DNA of 64,000 nt, taken from the NCBI GenBank assembly GCA_016286165.1, contig JAEESE010000001.1, positions 1 through 64,000 on the forward strand. The letters run 5' to 3'. This stretch comes from Bacteroidaceae bacterium. GTDB taxonomy: Bacteria; Bacteroidota; Bacteroidia; Bacteroidales; Bacteroidaceae. The notes under the pieces were generated by a model, which was not told the DNA's origin, did not search any database, and was given only the letters and a program-made list of their open reading frames with translations. Shown in pieces: positions 1-8,249 of the stretch. Each line of letters begins with the position of its first letter. Positions within the stretch are counted from its first letter, which is position 1. The translations under genes and the position numbers were made by a program.

Positions 1-110
1 GCCGTGTCCACTTTCTTCGACACACCGAGGAACGGGCAGATTCCGAGGAACTGCGAGAAGACGATGTTGTTGACGAAGATGGCTGAGAAGAAGATTAGTA
101 AGTAAGCCAT
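1..110 (-). CDS. rnfA: RnfA, 5' part only (electron transport complex membrane subunit)
   Basis: Only the first 36 codons are present and the gene runs off the window's left edge. The visible protein starts [17 protein letters not shown] and continues through [14 protein letters not shown], the conserved first membrane segment and loop of RnfA/RsxA/NqrE. It is the last rnf gene of the minus-strand operon and follows rnfE. RnfA and RnfE are homologous inner-membrane subunits thought to form the transmembrane electron and ion path of the Rnf complex. The start codon lies 6 nt from the end of a 147-bp GC-rich hairpin element that fills the rnfE-rnfA gap. Identification is secure from order and sequence; the length is unknown. 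Confidence 0.93.
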   Translation of the reverse strand, partial: MAYLLIFFSAIFVNNIVFSQFLGICPFLGVSKKVDT

Positions 111-116
111 AATATC

Positions 117-263
117 AGACCCCCTCTCCGCTCCCCTTCAAGGGGAGAGTAGAATGCTTTTGAGCGGATGAGGCTATTAGGGTCATTCTTTTAATTAATA
201 ATTTGTATACTATTCTTGAAAGTGACCACCCTCCCCCTCAAAGGGGGAGTGAGGAGGGGGTCT
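117..263 (-). repeat. Operon-junction hairpin element, copy A (rnfE/rnfA)
   Basis: A 147-bp element. Read along the mRNA (minus strand) it begins AGACCCCCTC, forms a hairpin with arms CTCCCCC/GGGGGAG, has an AT-rich middle with AAAAGAATGACCC, forms a second hairpin with arms CTCCCC/GGGGAG, and ends GGAGAGGGGGTCT. The two ends are near-perfect inverted repeats. It starts 2 nt after the rnfE stop and ends 6 nt before the rnfA ATG, so it occupies the whole intergenic space. Five further full copies are listed separately. Confidence 0.9.
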
Positions 264-265
264 CT

Positions 266-850
266 TCAGATTTTAGCAACCTTCTTAACGATAGCGATGA
301 GATAACCCAAGGCGATGAAAGCTCCGGGAGCAAGGACGAAGAGGAGCATACCGTAGTTCTCCGAGTAGATGGTCACATCGAATATCTTGCCGGTGCCGAG
401 AAGCTCGCGGATTCCACCGAGCAACGTCAAGGCAATGGTGAAGCCAAGACCTATACCGATGCCGTCGAAGAGGCTCTCGATGGGGCCGTTCTTTGCGGCA
501 AAGGCTTCAGCACGACCGAGGATGATGCAGTTCACAACGATGAGGGGAATGAACAGGCCGAGCGTCTTATAGACTTCAGGTGTATAGGCCTGCATGACCA
601 TCTGTAAGGCGGTGACCAAGGAGGCAATCACAACGATGTACGAGGGGATACGAACCTGATCGGGGATGAGGTTCTTGATGCACGAGATGATTAGGTTGGA
701 GAAGATGAGCACAGCCATCGTCGCCAAGCCCATCGACATACCGTTAATGGCGCTGGAAGTGGTTCCGAGCGTGGGGCACATACCAAGAAGAAGGACAAAG
801 GTCGGATTCTCCTTGAGGATGCCGTTCCAAAGAATCTTAATATATTTCAT
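266..850 (-). CDS. rnfE: RnfE, electron transport complex membrane subunit
   Basis: About 194 residues, an integral membrane subunit of the Rnf complex, homologous to RsxE and NqrD. The start chosen is the ATG giving MKYIKILWNGI, because GGAGGAAA lies about 7 nt upstream; a TTG five codons earlier is possible but less likely. The motif NPTFVLLLGMCPTLGTTSS near the N-terminus is typical of the family, and about six hydrophobic segments follow. It lies just downstream of rnfG and upstream of rnfA, the usual Bacteroidetes order B-C-D-G-E-A. Confidence 0.94.
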   Translation of the reverse strand: MKYIKILWNGILKENPTFVLLLGMCPTLGTTSSAINGMSMGLATMAVLIFSNLIISCIKNLIPDQVRIPSYIVVIASLVTALQMVMQAYTPEVYKTLGLFIPLIVVNCIILGRAEAFAAKNGPIESLFDGIGIGLGFTIALTLLGGIRELLGTGKIFDVTIYSENYGMLLFVLAPGAFIALGYLIAIVKKVAKI

Positions 851-868
851 ATTCGTTTCCTCCAATGG

Positions 869-1516
869 TTATTCCGGATTTGCCGGAGATTCAGGACTAT
901 CCGAAGTAGATGATTTGACATTTTGCTGAGCGGAAGCACCAGATTGAGCATCCGTAGCACTCGCTCCGGCATAAGCATGGTAAGCTACATTGACCGCACG
1001 AAGGAAGGCACGGGAGGTGATGGTGGAAGCGGTGATGGCGTCCACGTCGCCACCGTCCTTCGAGACGGTCAATTCCTTCTCTCCAGGATTCTTTCCAATG
1101 ATGTCGCCTTTTTCACCCTTCTGGAACCAGAAACCAGCCTTGGCGCCCAAACCTGGGGTCTCAGCATGGTCGAGGACAGTGTAACCCTTGATGGTGCCTT
1201 CTTCAGCAAAGCCGACGAGCACGCTCAGCTTGCCGCCGAAACCGTTGGGGTCGATAGCTTGCACGGCAACACCCTTGTCCGTCGTGTAGATGATGACGGG
1301 ATTGCCATTGGCATCCTCTGCCTCGGAAGTCTGCTGGACCTGGGCGTCAGCAACGCCCAGCACCGAGTTGATGCCTTCGGCAAGGGTGCGAGCCTTGTTC
1401 TCTTCAATGGGGCCTGCTGTAATCTTGTTCACGTAGGCCAAAGCTCCAGCTGCGATGACCGAGATGAGGGTCAGCACACAGAGCATATTGGGAAGTGTAG
1501 ATGGTAACTTTTTCAT
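869..1516 (-). CDS. rnfG: RnfG, FMN-carrying subunit of the Rnf complex
   Basis: A 215-residue protein with one N-terminal membrane anchor (residues about 9-28) and an FMN-binding domain exposed outside the membrane. The covalent flavin site is normally S-G-A-T; here it reads T-A-S-T in DAITASTIT, with Thr165 the expected attachment residue. GYTVLDHAETPGLGAKA (about 111-127) is the other family signature. The C-terminal 40 residues are Ser/Ala/Pro rich and probably disordered. The start overlaps the rnfD stop by 4 nt (ATGA), implying translational coupling. Confidence 0.94.
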   Translation of the reverse strand: MKKLPSTLPNMLCVLTLISVIAAGALAYVNKITAGPIEENKARTLAEGINSVLGVADAQVQQTSEAEDANGNPVIIYTTDKGVAVQAIDPNGFGGKLSVLVGFAEEGTIKGYTVLDHAETPGLGAKAGFWFQKGEKGDIIGKNPGEKELTVSKDGGDVDAITASTITSRAFLRAVNVAYHAYAGASATDAQSGASAQQNVKSSTSDSPESPANPE

Positions 1517-2490
1517 TTCTTGACCTCCCCGAAGCGTTTAGGTTTGACATAAGTGTTGATGAGCGGTGTGAAGCCGTTCATGATGAGGATGGCGAAGCTC
1601 ATGCCCTCGGGATAGCTGCCGAAGTCGCGAATGAGCACCGTCAGCACACCGATAGCCACGCCATAGATGATCTGGCCTTTACCAGTCATGGGTGAGGTGA
1701 CATAGTCCGTAGCCATGAAGCAGGCACCGAGCATGAGACCACCCGAGAGGATGACCTGAAGGGGATTGGCATAGCTGGGGTCGATGAGATGGAAGAGACC
1801 GGCGAGGACAAACACCGTGCCGAGGATGGACACGGGGATGTGCCAAGTGATGATCTTGCGCCAGAGCATGAAGCAGCAGCCGATGAGCAGGCAAAGCGCA
1901 CTGACTTCACCGAGGGAACCGCCCGTCTGACCAATGAGCATGTCGATGGATGAAGGCAGATTGCTGAGCAGGCTGGCATCGCCCGTCTTGATGGCTTCCT
2001 TCATGAGGGCCAGCGGCGTAGCAGCCGTCTCGACATCCACATAACCCATCTGACCGCTGACGGGCCAAGTAGTCATTTGTACGGGGAATGAGATGAGCAG
2101 GAACACACGGCCTACGAGTGCAGGGTTGAAGGGATTCGTGCCCAAGCCGCCAAACGTCATCTTGCCGATGCCGATGGCCACGAGAGCGCCGATGATGATA
2201 ATCCAGATAGGCAGGTTTGAGGGCAGGTTGAAGCCAAGCAGCAGACCCGTGAGGATGGCAGAGCCGTCGCAGATCGTCAGCTGCTTGCGACCGAGGATGA
2301 AGCGTGTGATGGCCCACTCAAAGAACACGCAAGCTGCCACAGACGTCGCCAGGACGATGGCAGACCCCAGTCCAAAGAAATAAAGCGAGGCGATGAGTGC
2401 AGGCACCAGCGCGATGCACACGCCGTACATATTCTTTTGCACCGAGTCGCCGCCATGGACGTGAGGTGATAGGGAAATTATTGGTTTCAT
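1513..2490 (-). CDS. rnfD: RnfD, FMN-carrying membrane subunit of the Rnf complex
   Basis: A 325-residue multi-pass membrane protein of the RnfD/NqrB family. It starts MKPIISLSPHVHGGDSVQ, contains SAILTGLLLGFNLPSNLP (about 77-94) and GGLGTNPFNPALVGR (about 114-128), and carries a flavinylation-type motif ETAATPL in which Thr158 is the expected covalent FMN site. It follows rnfC across a 146-bp hairpin element that ends 6 nt before this ATG and offers a G-rich Shine-Dalgarno-like run. It overlaps rnfG by 4 nt. Confidence 0.95.
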   Translation of the reverse strand: MKPIISLSPHVHGGDSVQKNMYGVCIALVPALIASLYFFGLGSAIVLATSVAACVFFEWAITRFILGRKQLTICDGSAILTGLLLGFNLPSNLPIWIIIIGALVAIGIGKMTFGGLGTNPFNPALVGRVFLLISFPVQMTTWPVSGQMGYVDVETAATPLALMKEAIKTGDASLLSNLPSSIDMLIGQTGGSLGEVSALCLLIGCCFMLWRKIITWHIPVSILGTVFVLAGLFHLIDPSYANPLQVILSGGLMLGACFMATDYVTSPMTGKGQIIYGVAIGVLTVLIRDFGSYPEGMSFAILIMNGFTPLINTYVKPKRFGEVKK

Positions 2491-2496
2491 AAGAGG

Positions 2497-2642
2497 AGAC
2501 CCCCTCCCCGCTCCCCCTCAAGGGGGAGATTTTAATGTAATGGAGCGGATGAGGCTAATAGGGTCATTCTTTTAAAATTAAAAATGTATGCAATTCATGA
2601 AAGGCGACCACCCTCCCCCCTTAAGGGGAATGAGGGGGGGCT
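2497..2642 (-). repeat. Operon-junction hairpin element, copy B (rnfC/rnfD)
   Basis: A 146-bp copy. Its AT-rich middle is very close to copy A (shared AAAAGAATGACCCTA and GCCTCATCCGCTC), with hairpin arms of C and G runs on both sides. It starts within about 2 nt of the rnfC stop and ends 6 nt before the rnfD ATG. Orientation relative to transcription is the same as copy A. Confidence 0.9.
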
Positions 2643-2643
2643 A

Positions 2644-4014
2644 TTATTTCTTTGTAATACTCTCCATATGCCTTGCCTTTATGATGCCCATCACGGTCTG
2701 CTTGGCCACACGGATGTTGTCGAGCAGCGGACGATTGGAGGGGCAGGTGAAGGCGCAGGAACCACATTCGATGCAGGAGGTGACGTCGTTCTTCTCGCAA
2801 CCATCCCAGTCCTTCAGACGGGTGTAAGCAGCGAGGAGGTAAGGCTCGAGACCCATGGGGCAGGCGCTGACGCACTTGCCACAACGGATACAAGGCGAAG
2901 CTTCACCACGACGACTTTCCTTCTCCGTCATAAGGAGCAGACCGCTGGAGCCCTTGGTGACAGGCACTTCGAGCGACATCAGCGCACGTCCCATCATGGG
3001 ACCACCGCCAATGATTTTACCTGTGTCTGCAGGCATACCACCTGCTTCGTCAATGAGTTGCTGCATGGGTGTTCCGATGCGCGCAAGGAAGTTGGAGGGT
3101 TGAGCAACGCTTTTGCCAGTCACCGTTATGATGCGCTCGATGAGCGGCTTGCGTTTTGTAACAGCCTCGTAGATAGCATAAACCGTACCTACGTTCTGCA
3201 CGATGGCACCCACGTTGATGGGCAGTGCAGGAGGTGCAGGCACCTGACGTCCAATGACGGCATCGATGAGCTGCTTCTCACCGCCTTGCGGGTACTTCAC
3301 TTTGAGAGGTACTACTTCGATGCCGGGGTACTGGGCAGCCTTCTCCTTGAGGAGGTCGGTGAGCAGCTTGATAGCATCGGGCTTGTTCATCTCGATGCCG
3401 ATGTAAGCCTTCGCGCAGTTCACGGCATGTTTGATGAGCTGAACACCTACGAGAATCTGTTCGGGCTTCTCGAGCATCAGGCGATGGTCGGCTGTTAAGT
3501 AAGGCTCGCACTCCACGGCGTTGACGATGATGGCCTCTGCCTTCGTTCCCGGAGGGGGCATGAGTTTCACACCAGTGGGGAAGGTGGCACCACCCATACC
3601 CACAATGCCTGCGGCCTTAATCCGGTTGACGACTTCCTCGGCTGTGATATTGCCAAGATCCTTCATCGTCACGAGTTTGTCTGAGCGGTCGATGTTCTCT
3701 TCCCATTCGTCGCCTTCTACGTCGACGACAACGGCCATGCGGCGTGTGCCGCTTGAGTCTAACACGGCATCAACCTTGCTGACCTTGCCGCTGACACTTG
3801 AGAAGACGGGTACGGAAAGACCCTTGCCGGCTTCGCCAAGCAGCGTACCTACCTTCACCTCATCGCCTTTCTTGACGACAGGCACGGCGGGAGCACCGAT
3901 ATGCTGGAACATAGAAAAGACAGCCTGCTTAGGGATCGCTGCCACTTTGATTGGCGAAGCAGCTGAAAGCTTATTCTCTGCGGGATGAACACCGCCAATA
4001 TTAAATGTCTTCAT
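2644..4014 (-). CDS. rnfC: RnfC, NADH-binding iron-sulfur subunit of the Rnf complex
   Basis: 456 residues. RnfC is the membrane-associated subunit that exchanges electrons with NAD(H) through FMN. The N-terminus (MKTFNIGGVHPAENK) and the barrel-sandwich domain precede the nucleotide/flavin motif GMGGATFPTGVK (139-150). Two 4Fe-4S motifs are intact: Cys375/378/381/385 (CIRCGKCVSACP) and Cys414/417/420/424 (CIECGSCAFTCP). The start overlaps the rnfB stop by 4 nt. The protein lacks the long Ala/Lys-rich tail found in enterobacterial RnfC. Confidence 0.95.
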   Translation of the reverse strand: MKTFNIGGVHPAENKLSAASPIKVAAIPKQAVFSMFQHIGAPAVPVVKKGDEVKVGTLLGEAGKGLSVPVFSSVSGKVSKVDAVLDSSGTRRMAVVVDVEGDEWEENIDRSDKLVTMKDLGNITAEEVVNRIKAAGIVGMGGATFPTGVKLMPPPGTKAEAIIVNAVECEPYLTADHRLMLEKPEQILVGVQLIKHAVNCAKAYIGIEMNKPDAIKLLTDLLKEKAAQYPGIEVVPLKVKYPQGGEKQLIDAVIGRQVPAPPALPINVGAIVQNVGTVYAIYEAVTKRKPLIERIITVTGKSVAQPSNFLARIGTPMQQLIDEAGGMPADTGKIIGGGPMMGRALMSLEVPVTKGSSGLLLMTEKESRRGEASPCIRCGKCVSACPMGLEPYLLAAYTRLKDWDGCEKNDVTSCIECGSCAFTCPSNRPLLDNIRVAKQTVMGIIKARHMESITKK

Positions 4015-5000
4015 GCTTTTTCTTGTTCTTTAGCGGGTTCAACATTCCCAGTCGGAGAACCGACGGGCACAGTGGCTTCCTTTGCGGCAGGCTTCTCTAC
4101 TGCGGGTGCAGCAGGCTTTTCTGTAGCGGGAGCGGCAGGCTTCTCTGCTGCAAGTGCTTCCACCTTCGGCTTCCTTGGCGGGAAGTTGAAGGCATGGATG
4201 GCGTTCTGCGGACATTCGTCCTCACACTTACGACAGAGCTTGCACTTCTCGGCATCGATGTAGGCGAGGTTAGCATCTACGGTGATGGCCTCGAACTTGC
4301 AGACCTTCACGCACTTCTGGCAAGCGATGCAACCTACGCTGCAGGCTTTGCGTGTCTGTGCGCCCTTGTCCTTGCTGTTACAAAGCACCACAACGCGGCG
4401 GTTCTTCAAGCCCTTTAGACGAATCTCGATGATGCCGCGCGGACAAGCCTTGGAGCAGGCACCGCAAGCGGTACATTTCTCTTCATCCACTTCGGGCAGT
4501 CCCGTTTCGGGGTTCATGTGGATGACGTCGAACTGGCAAGCAGCAACACAGTCGCCACAACCGAGGCAACCGAAGGCACAAGCCGTTTCGCCCGAACCCA
4601 GCATCTGCTGAACGCGGCAGCTCTGAGCACCGTCGAACTCTGCAATACGCGGACGGCTCTCGCATGTGCCGTTGCATCGCACGACAGCCACCTTCGGGGC
4701 ACTAGCCTCGGCTTTCATGCCAAGGATGTCGGCCACCTGTTCCATCACGGGCTGTCCGCCTACAGGGCAGAGCAACCCTTCGAGCGAGCCTTTATCGGCA
4801 GCTTTCACGCAAGCTCCGGCAAAACCGCCACAGCCGGGGAAACCACAGCCGCCGCAGTTGGCACCAGGAAGCACGCCTTGCACCTGACCGATGCGCTCGT
4901 CTTCATGCACAGCGAATTTCTTGCCGGCAAGAAACAGGATTAGCGCTGCCACCAGTCCGATGCTGCCAAGAACAATCACTGCAATCAGGATTACATTCAT
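4011..5000 (-). CDS. rnfB: RnfB, multi-cluster ferredoxin subunit of the Rnf complex
   Basis: 329 residues. An N-terminal membrane anchor (about 4-25) precedes the Fe-S motif around Cys49/52/57/78 (NCGGCGFPGCGG). Four further 4Fe-4S signatures follow between residues 141 and 264 (CLGCGDCVAAC, CTACGACSKAC, CIACQKCVKVC, CKLCRKCEDEC). RnfB accepts electrons from reduced ferredoxin. Residues about 277-329 form a Pro/Ala/Lys/Glu-rich tail with repeated EKPAAPA units, probably a flexible linker. It lies 28 nt after the rseC-like gene and overlaps rnfC by 4 nt. Confidence 0.95.
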   Translation of the reverse strand: MNVILIAVIVLGSIGLVAALILFLAGKKFAVHEDERIGQVQGVLPGANCGGCGFPGCGGFAGACVKAADKGSLEGLLCPVGGQPVMEQVADILGMKAEASAPKVAVVRCNGTCESRPRIAEFDGAQSCRVQQMLGSGETACAFGCLGCGDCVAACQFDVIHMNPETGLPEVDEEKCTACGACSKACPRGIIEIRLKGLKNRRVVVLCNSKDKGAQTRKACSVGCIACQKCVKVCKFEAITVDANLAYIDAEKCKLCRKCEDECPQNAIHAFNFPPRKPKVEALAAEKPAAPATEKPAAPAVEKPAAKEATVPVGSPTGNVEPAKEQEKA

Positions 5001-5028
5001 AAATTGTTTTGTGTTAAAAGTTTATTGT

Positions 5029-5448
5029 TTAATGTTTGATGCGGAATGAAAAGGATTGTTGCAAACGTTTACGGAAGAAGAGATAGATGACGACGTAGTA
5101 GAGGGCAACGGTAATCAAAGCACAAAGTGCGCCAAGCGGCTCGCTGCCTGTAAGTCGGATAGCGACGAATAGCACGGGCAACATGAGCAGCAGCGGCAGT
5201 CCGTAGGCTATGATTGCTGCACGACGGCCGTCGGTGAGACGTCCTTCGAGGACCACCTTCTGACCTACCTGATATAACGAAGCCTGCGGAGTGAAGACGT
5301 CCACGTCCTTCTCCTTGGCTTCGGCACTGGAACACATAGCTTTAGCGGCACATGCTGAACAGGCAGCAGTCTGCAGTATGGTAACCACAACCTTTTGGCC
5401 GTCAACAAGTTTCACAACCCCATCGTGCAAAATAAGCTCTTCTTTCAT
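5029..5448 (-). CDS. RseC/MucC-like positive regulator family protein
   Basis: 139 residues, first gene of the rnf operon. The N-terminal half has a cysteine cluster (C-S-A-C-x-A-K-x-M-C, about residues 31-40), and two membrane segments lie at about 82-123. This is the layout of the SoxR-reducing/RseC family, which accompanies rnf operons in many bacteria and is thought to assist Rnf-type complexes. A Bacteroidetes -7 box lies 33 nt upstream. The family match rests on Cys pattern, membrane layout and position; its biochemical role here is inference. Confidence 0.85.
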   Translation of the reverse strand: MKEELILHDGVVKLVDGQKVVVTILQTAACSACAAKAMCSSAEAKEKDVDVFTPQASLYQVGQKVVLEGRLTDGRRAAIIAYGLPLLLMLPVLFVAIRLTGSEPLGALCALITVALYYVVIYLFFRKRLQQSFSFRIKH

Positions 5449-5480
5449 TGAATTATGTGAACGTAACTTTACAAAAGCGG

Positions 5481-5490
5481 CACAAAGTTA
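5481..5490 (-). promoter_or_regulatory. Promoter of the rseC-rnf operon
   Basis: On the minus strand the -7 box TAACTTTG lies 33 nt before the rseC-like start. No clear TTTG -33 box is visible; instead CGCGCGCGTGTACAT sits just upstream, a sequence recurring near two other promoters in the window. Confidence 0.7.
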
Positions 5491-5503
5491 ATAATAATTA
5501 ATA

Positions 5504-5520
5504 TATGTACACGCGCGCGA
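5504..5520 (-). promoter_or_regulatory. CGCGCGCG-TGTACAT upstream element, copy 1
   Basis: Minus-strand CGCGCGCGTGTACAT, about 20 nt upstream of the rnf operon -7 box and overlapping the expected -33 position. A near-identical CGCGCGCGTACAT lies upstream of the glutathione peroxidase gene (about 13700) and a shorter CTCGTGTACAT upstream of rpsP (about 6330). It may be a regulator site or an AT/CG-rich structural element; the function is unknown. Confidence 0.35.
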
Positions 5521-5585
5521 AGAAAGAAAAGTGTGAGCTTTTAAGAATTTTAACACAAGGAGACATCTAAAATGAATTTAGTAGA

Positions 5586-5620
5586 CAAAAAGAAGGCGCG
5601 GCTTCACAGCCACGCCTCTT
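5586..5620 (-). terminator. rpsP terminator
   Basis: On the minus strand, stem AAGAGGCGTGGCT pairs with AGCCGCGCCTTCTT around a GTGA loop and is followed by a T run. It lies about 45 nt after the rpsP stop and upstream of the rnf promoter. Confidence 0.85.
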
Positions 5621-5663
5621 GTATGCTTGTTTGGAAGTATTGTAATTGTTGGAAGCTGTTGGT

Positions 5664-6212
5664 TTAAGCTTCTGCGGGAGCCTCCTCTTCTTGGGGTTCA
5701 GCAGCAGCTTCAGCCTCAGTAGCAGCTTCAGCCTCTGCCTTAGCAGCAGCTTCAGCAGCCTTCTTGTCGGCTACTTTTTTAGCGATCTCTTCATTGGTCT
5801 TCTTCTCTGCCTCAAGAGCAGCAGCAGCAGCGGCCTTCTTGTCAGCAGCGACCTTGTCCTCAACAGCCTTCAGGCCTTTCTGGTGGTCAGCCTTCCAAGC
5901 GTTGAACTTGATTTGTGCGGTTGCCTCATCAAATGCGCCTTTCTTGACGCCACCACGGAGGTGCTTCATGAGGTAAACGCCTTCACCGGAGAGGATGTTG
6001 CGCACGGTGTCCGTGGGCTGTGCACCCGTCTCTACCCAATACAGGGCACGTTCGAATTTCAAATCTACAGTGGCAGGATTGGTGTTTGGATTGTAGGTTC
6101 CAATCTTCTCTGTAAACTTACCGTCGCGCGGAGCTCTTACATCAGCAACGACGATGCTGTAGAAAGCGTAGCTCTTACGGCCATGACGTTGCAATCTGAT
6201 TTTTGTTGCCAT
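5664..6212 (-). CDS. rpsP: 30S ribosomal protein S16 with long Ala/Glu-rich tail
   Basis: 182 residues against about 80-90 in most bacteria. The S16 domain occupies residues 1 to about 90 ([19 protein letters not shown], then [10 protein letters not shown]). The remaining 90 residues are Ala, Lys and Glu rich ([16 protein letters not shown], then [18 protein letters not shown]), a probable helical or disordered extension. Extended S16 proteins are usual in Bacteroidetes. The gene is monocistronic, with its own promoter (6274-6304) and terminator. Confidence 0.96.
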   Translation of the reverse strand: MATKIRLQRHGRKSYAFYSIVVADVRAPRDGKFTEKIGTYNPNTNPATVDLKFERALYWVETGAQPTDTVRNILSGEGVYLMKHLRGGVKKGAFDEATAQIKFNAWKADHQKGLKAVEDKVAADKKAAAAAALEAEKKTNEEIAKKVADKKAAEAAAKAEAEAATEAEAAAEPQEEEAPAEA

Positions 6213-6273
6213 AAATGTTTAATAATGAGTTAATAGGTTTGAAACTTATGCTGCCAACTCGTGACAGCGGGCG

Positions 6274-6304
6274 CAAAGGTACTGCTTTCTTCCGACATGG
6301 CAAA
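6274..6304 (-). promoter_or_regulatory. rpsP promoter
   Basis: Minus strand: -33 TTTG (6301-6304), 19-nt spacer, -7 TACCTTTG (6274-6281). This is a full match to the Bacteroidetes housekeeping promoter pattern. Confidence 0.85.
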
Positions 6305-6395
6305 ACATTTCGGCTTCTTTTTTAATAATATGTACACGAGAGGCTAATAAATCTTAATTTTTTTATCTTTTAGGAATAAATGTCACTTATTACAC

Positions 6396-6404
6396 TATCT
6401 TTGC
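6396..6404 (+). promoter_or_regulatory. Promoter of the phosphohexomutase gene
   Basis: The -7 box TATCTTTGC lies 48 nt before the chosen ATG. The -33 region (TTTTAGG) is only a weak match. Confidence 0.65.
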
Positions 6405-6452
6405 AAAGCTAAATATGTGTACAATCATATAATTTACATAAAACTTATCATT

Positions 6453-8198
6453 ATGGACAACGAATTAGTTCAGAAATGCAGAGCCATAGCACAGCAGTGG
6501 CTCTCCTCACCAGTTTATGACGAACAGACCAAGGCCGAAGTGAAGGCTATGCTTGATGCCGAGGACAGCACAGCCCTCGTCGACGCATTCTACCAGACTC
6601 TGGAATTCGGCACTGGCGGCTTGCGCGGCATTATGGGTGCCGGCACAAACCGCATGAACCGCTACATAGTCGGCGCAGCCACACAAGGTTTCGCCAACTA
6701 CATTCTCAAGGCATTTCCCGGTCGTACAGACTTGGCTGTGGTCGTAGGTCACGACTGCCGCAACCATGGCCGTGAATTTGCTGAAACGGTGGCCAACATA
6801 TTCTCGGCCAATGGCATCAAGGTCTACCTCTTTGAGAGCCTACGCCCCACCCCAGAGATATCCTTTGCCATACGTCAACTCAAGGCTCAAGCTGGTGTCA
6901 ACGTCACTGCCTCCCATAATCCCAAAGAGTACAACGGCTACAAGGCTTATTGGGACGACGGCGCTCAGGTGCTCAGCCCGCATGACACCGGCATCATCGA
7001 TGAAGTGAACAAGGTTAAAGTCGAAGACGTCAAATGGGAAGGCAATCCCGACCTCATCCAAATAATAGGCGGCGAGATGGACTGGGACTACCTCCAGGCC
7101 GTAAAGGAAGCCATGGTCGATCAGGATGTTATCTTACGTCAGAAGGATCTCAACATTGTCTATACTCCGCTCCATGGCACTGGCCGCGTTATCATTCCCG
7201 AAGCCTTGCGTTCGTGGGGCTTCCAGAACATCCACGTGGTGCCCGAGCAGATGGTCATCGATGGAAACTTCCCCACTGTGGTCAGCCCCAATCCAGAGAA
7301 CTCCGAGGCCATGACCCTCGGCATGAAGCTCGGCACAAAGCTCAACGCCGACCTCGTCATCGCTTCTGACCCAGACGCCGACCGCCTTGCCATTGTCTGC
7401 CGCAACAGCAAAGGCGAATGGGAAATCCTCAACGGGAACCAGACCTGCATGATGTTTGCTTGGTACATCATTGCCAACAAGAAGAAACTCGGCCAGTTGA
7501 AGGGTAATGAATTTCTTGTCAAGACCATCGTCACCACCGAGATTATCAAGAAGATAGCCGACAAGAACGGCGTAGAGATGATGGACTGCTACACCGGCTT
7601 CAAATGGATCGCAGCCCTCATCCGCGAGAATGAAGGCATCAAGAAGTATATTGGAGGTGGCGAGGAGAGCTTTGGCTTCCTTCCGTTCGACAAGGTGCGC
7701 GACAAGGACAGCCCTGCCTCCATCTGCCTCATTTGCGAAATTGCAGCATGGGCAAAGGACAACGGTAAAACGCTATACGACCTCCTCATGGACATCTACC
7801 TTGAATATGGCTACACAATGAACCACACCGTCAACGTGGTTCGTCCAGGCAAGACCGGCGCTGATGAGATCAAACAGATGATGATTGACTTCCGCGGCGC
7901 CAAGGCTCCAAAGATGCTCGGGGGCTCAAAGGTCATTTGCACCAAGGACTATCAAGCACTCACGGCTACCGACGGCGATGGCAACGTATTCCCACTCGAC
8001 ATGCCAGCTAAATCCAACGTCTTGCAATGGTTTACCGAGGAAGGAGTAAAGGTCAGCGTACGCCCCTCTGGCACGGAGCCTAAGATTAAATTCTACATTG
8101 AAGCACCTGCCGAGATGCAATGCCCCAAATGCTATAACTCAGCATGCGAGGAAGGCATGGCGAAAGTCAAAGCCGTGTGTAAGGATCTTGGAATCTAA
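6453..8198 (+). CDS. Phospho-sugar mutase (phosphoglucomutase/phosphomannomutase family)
   Basis: 581 residues, alpha-D-phosphohexomutase superfamily, interconverting hexose 1- and 6-phosphates. The phosphoserine loop TASHNPKEYNGYK contains the catalytic Ser154; DPDADRLAI is the metal-binding loop, GGGEESFGF the sugar-specificity loop and RPSGTEPKIKFY the phosphate-binding loop. The ATG giving MDNELVQK is preferred to an upstream GTG, since only the ATG fits the distance from the promoter and family N-termini. Glucose 1-phosphate/6-phosphate exchange would serve the glycogen genes further along. It is followed 51 nt later by nudC. Confidence 0.92.
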   Translation: MDNELVQKCRAIAQQWLSSPVYDEQTKAEVKAMLDAEDSTALVDAFYQTLEFGTGGLRGIMGAGTNRMNRYIVGAATQGFANYILKAFPGRTDLAVVVGHDCRNHGREFAETVANIFSANGIKVYLFESLRPTPEISFAIRQLKAQAGVNVTASHNPKEYNGYKAYWDDGAQVLSPHDTGIIDEVNKVKVEDVKWEGNPDLIQIIGGEMDWDYLQAVKEAMVDQDVILRQKDLNIVYTPLHGTGRVIIPEALRSWGFQNIHVVPEQMVIDGNFPTVVSPNPENSEAMTLGMKLGTKLNADLVIASDPDADRLAIVCRNSKGEWEILNGNQTCMMFAWYIIANKKKLGQLKGNEFLVKTIVTTEIIKKIADKNGVEMMDCYTGFKWIAALIRENEGIKKYIGGGEESFGFLPFDKVRDKDSPASICLICEIAAWAKDNGKTLYDLLMDIYLEYGYTMNHTVNVVRPGKTGADEIKQMMIDFRGAKAPKMLGGSKVICTKDYQALTATDGDGNVFPLDMPAKSNVLQWFTEEGVKVSVRPSGTEPKIKFYIEAPAEMQCPKCYNSACEEGMAKVKAVCKDLGI

Positions 8199-8249
8199 AG
8201 AACCGACCTCTACCTCTCTCCCGCAAATGACGGGAAATAACTAAATGAA

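Noticed and set aside
117..263. Interpretation of the hairpin element as an ordinary Rho-independent terminator pair
   Set aside because: It lies inside operons between genes that must be cotranscribed, has no T tract after either stem, and is almost identical at unrelated loci.
2584..3498. 304-codon plus-strand open frame opposite rnfC
   Set aside because: Antisense to a confidently identified rnfC with both Fe-S motifs; no domain or signal seen, and its start lies in a repeat.
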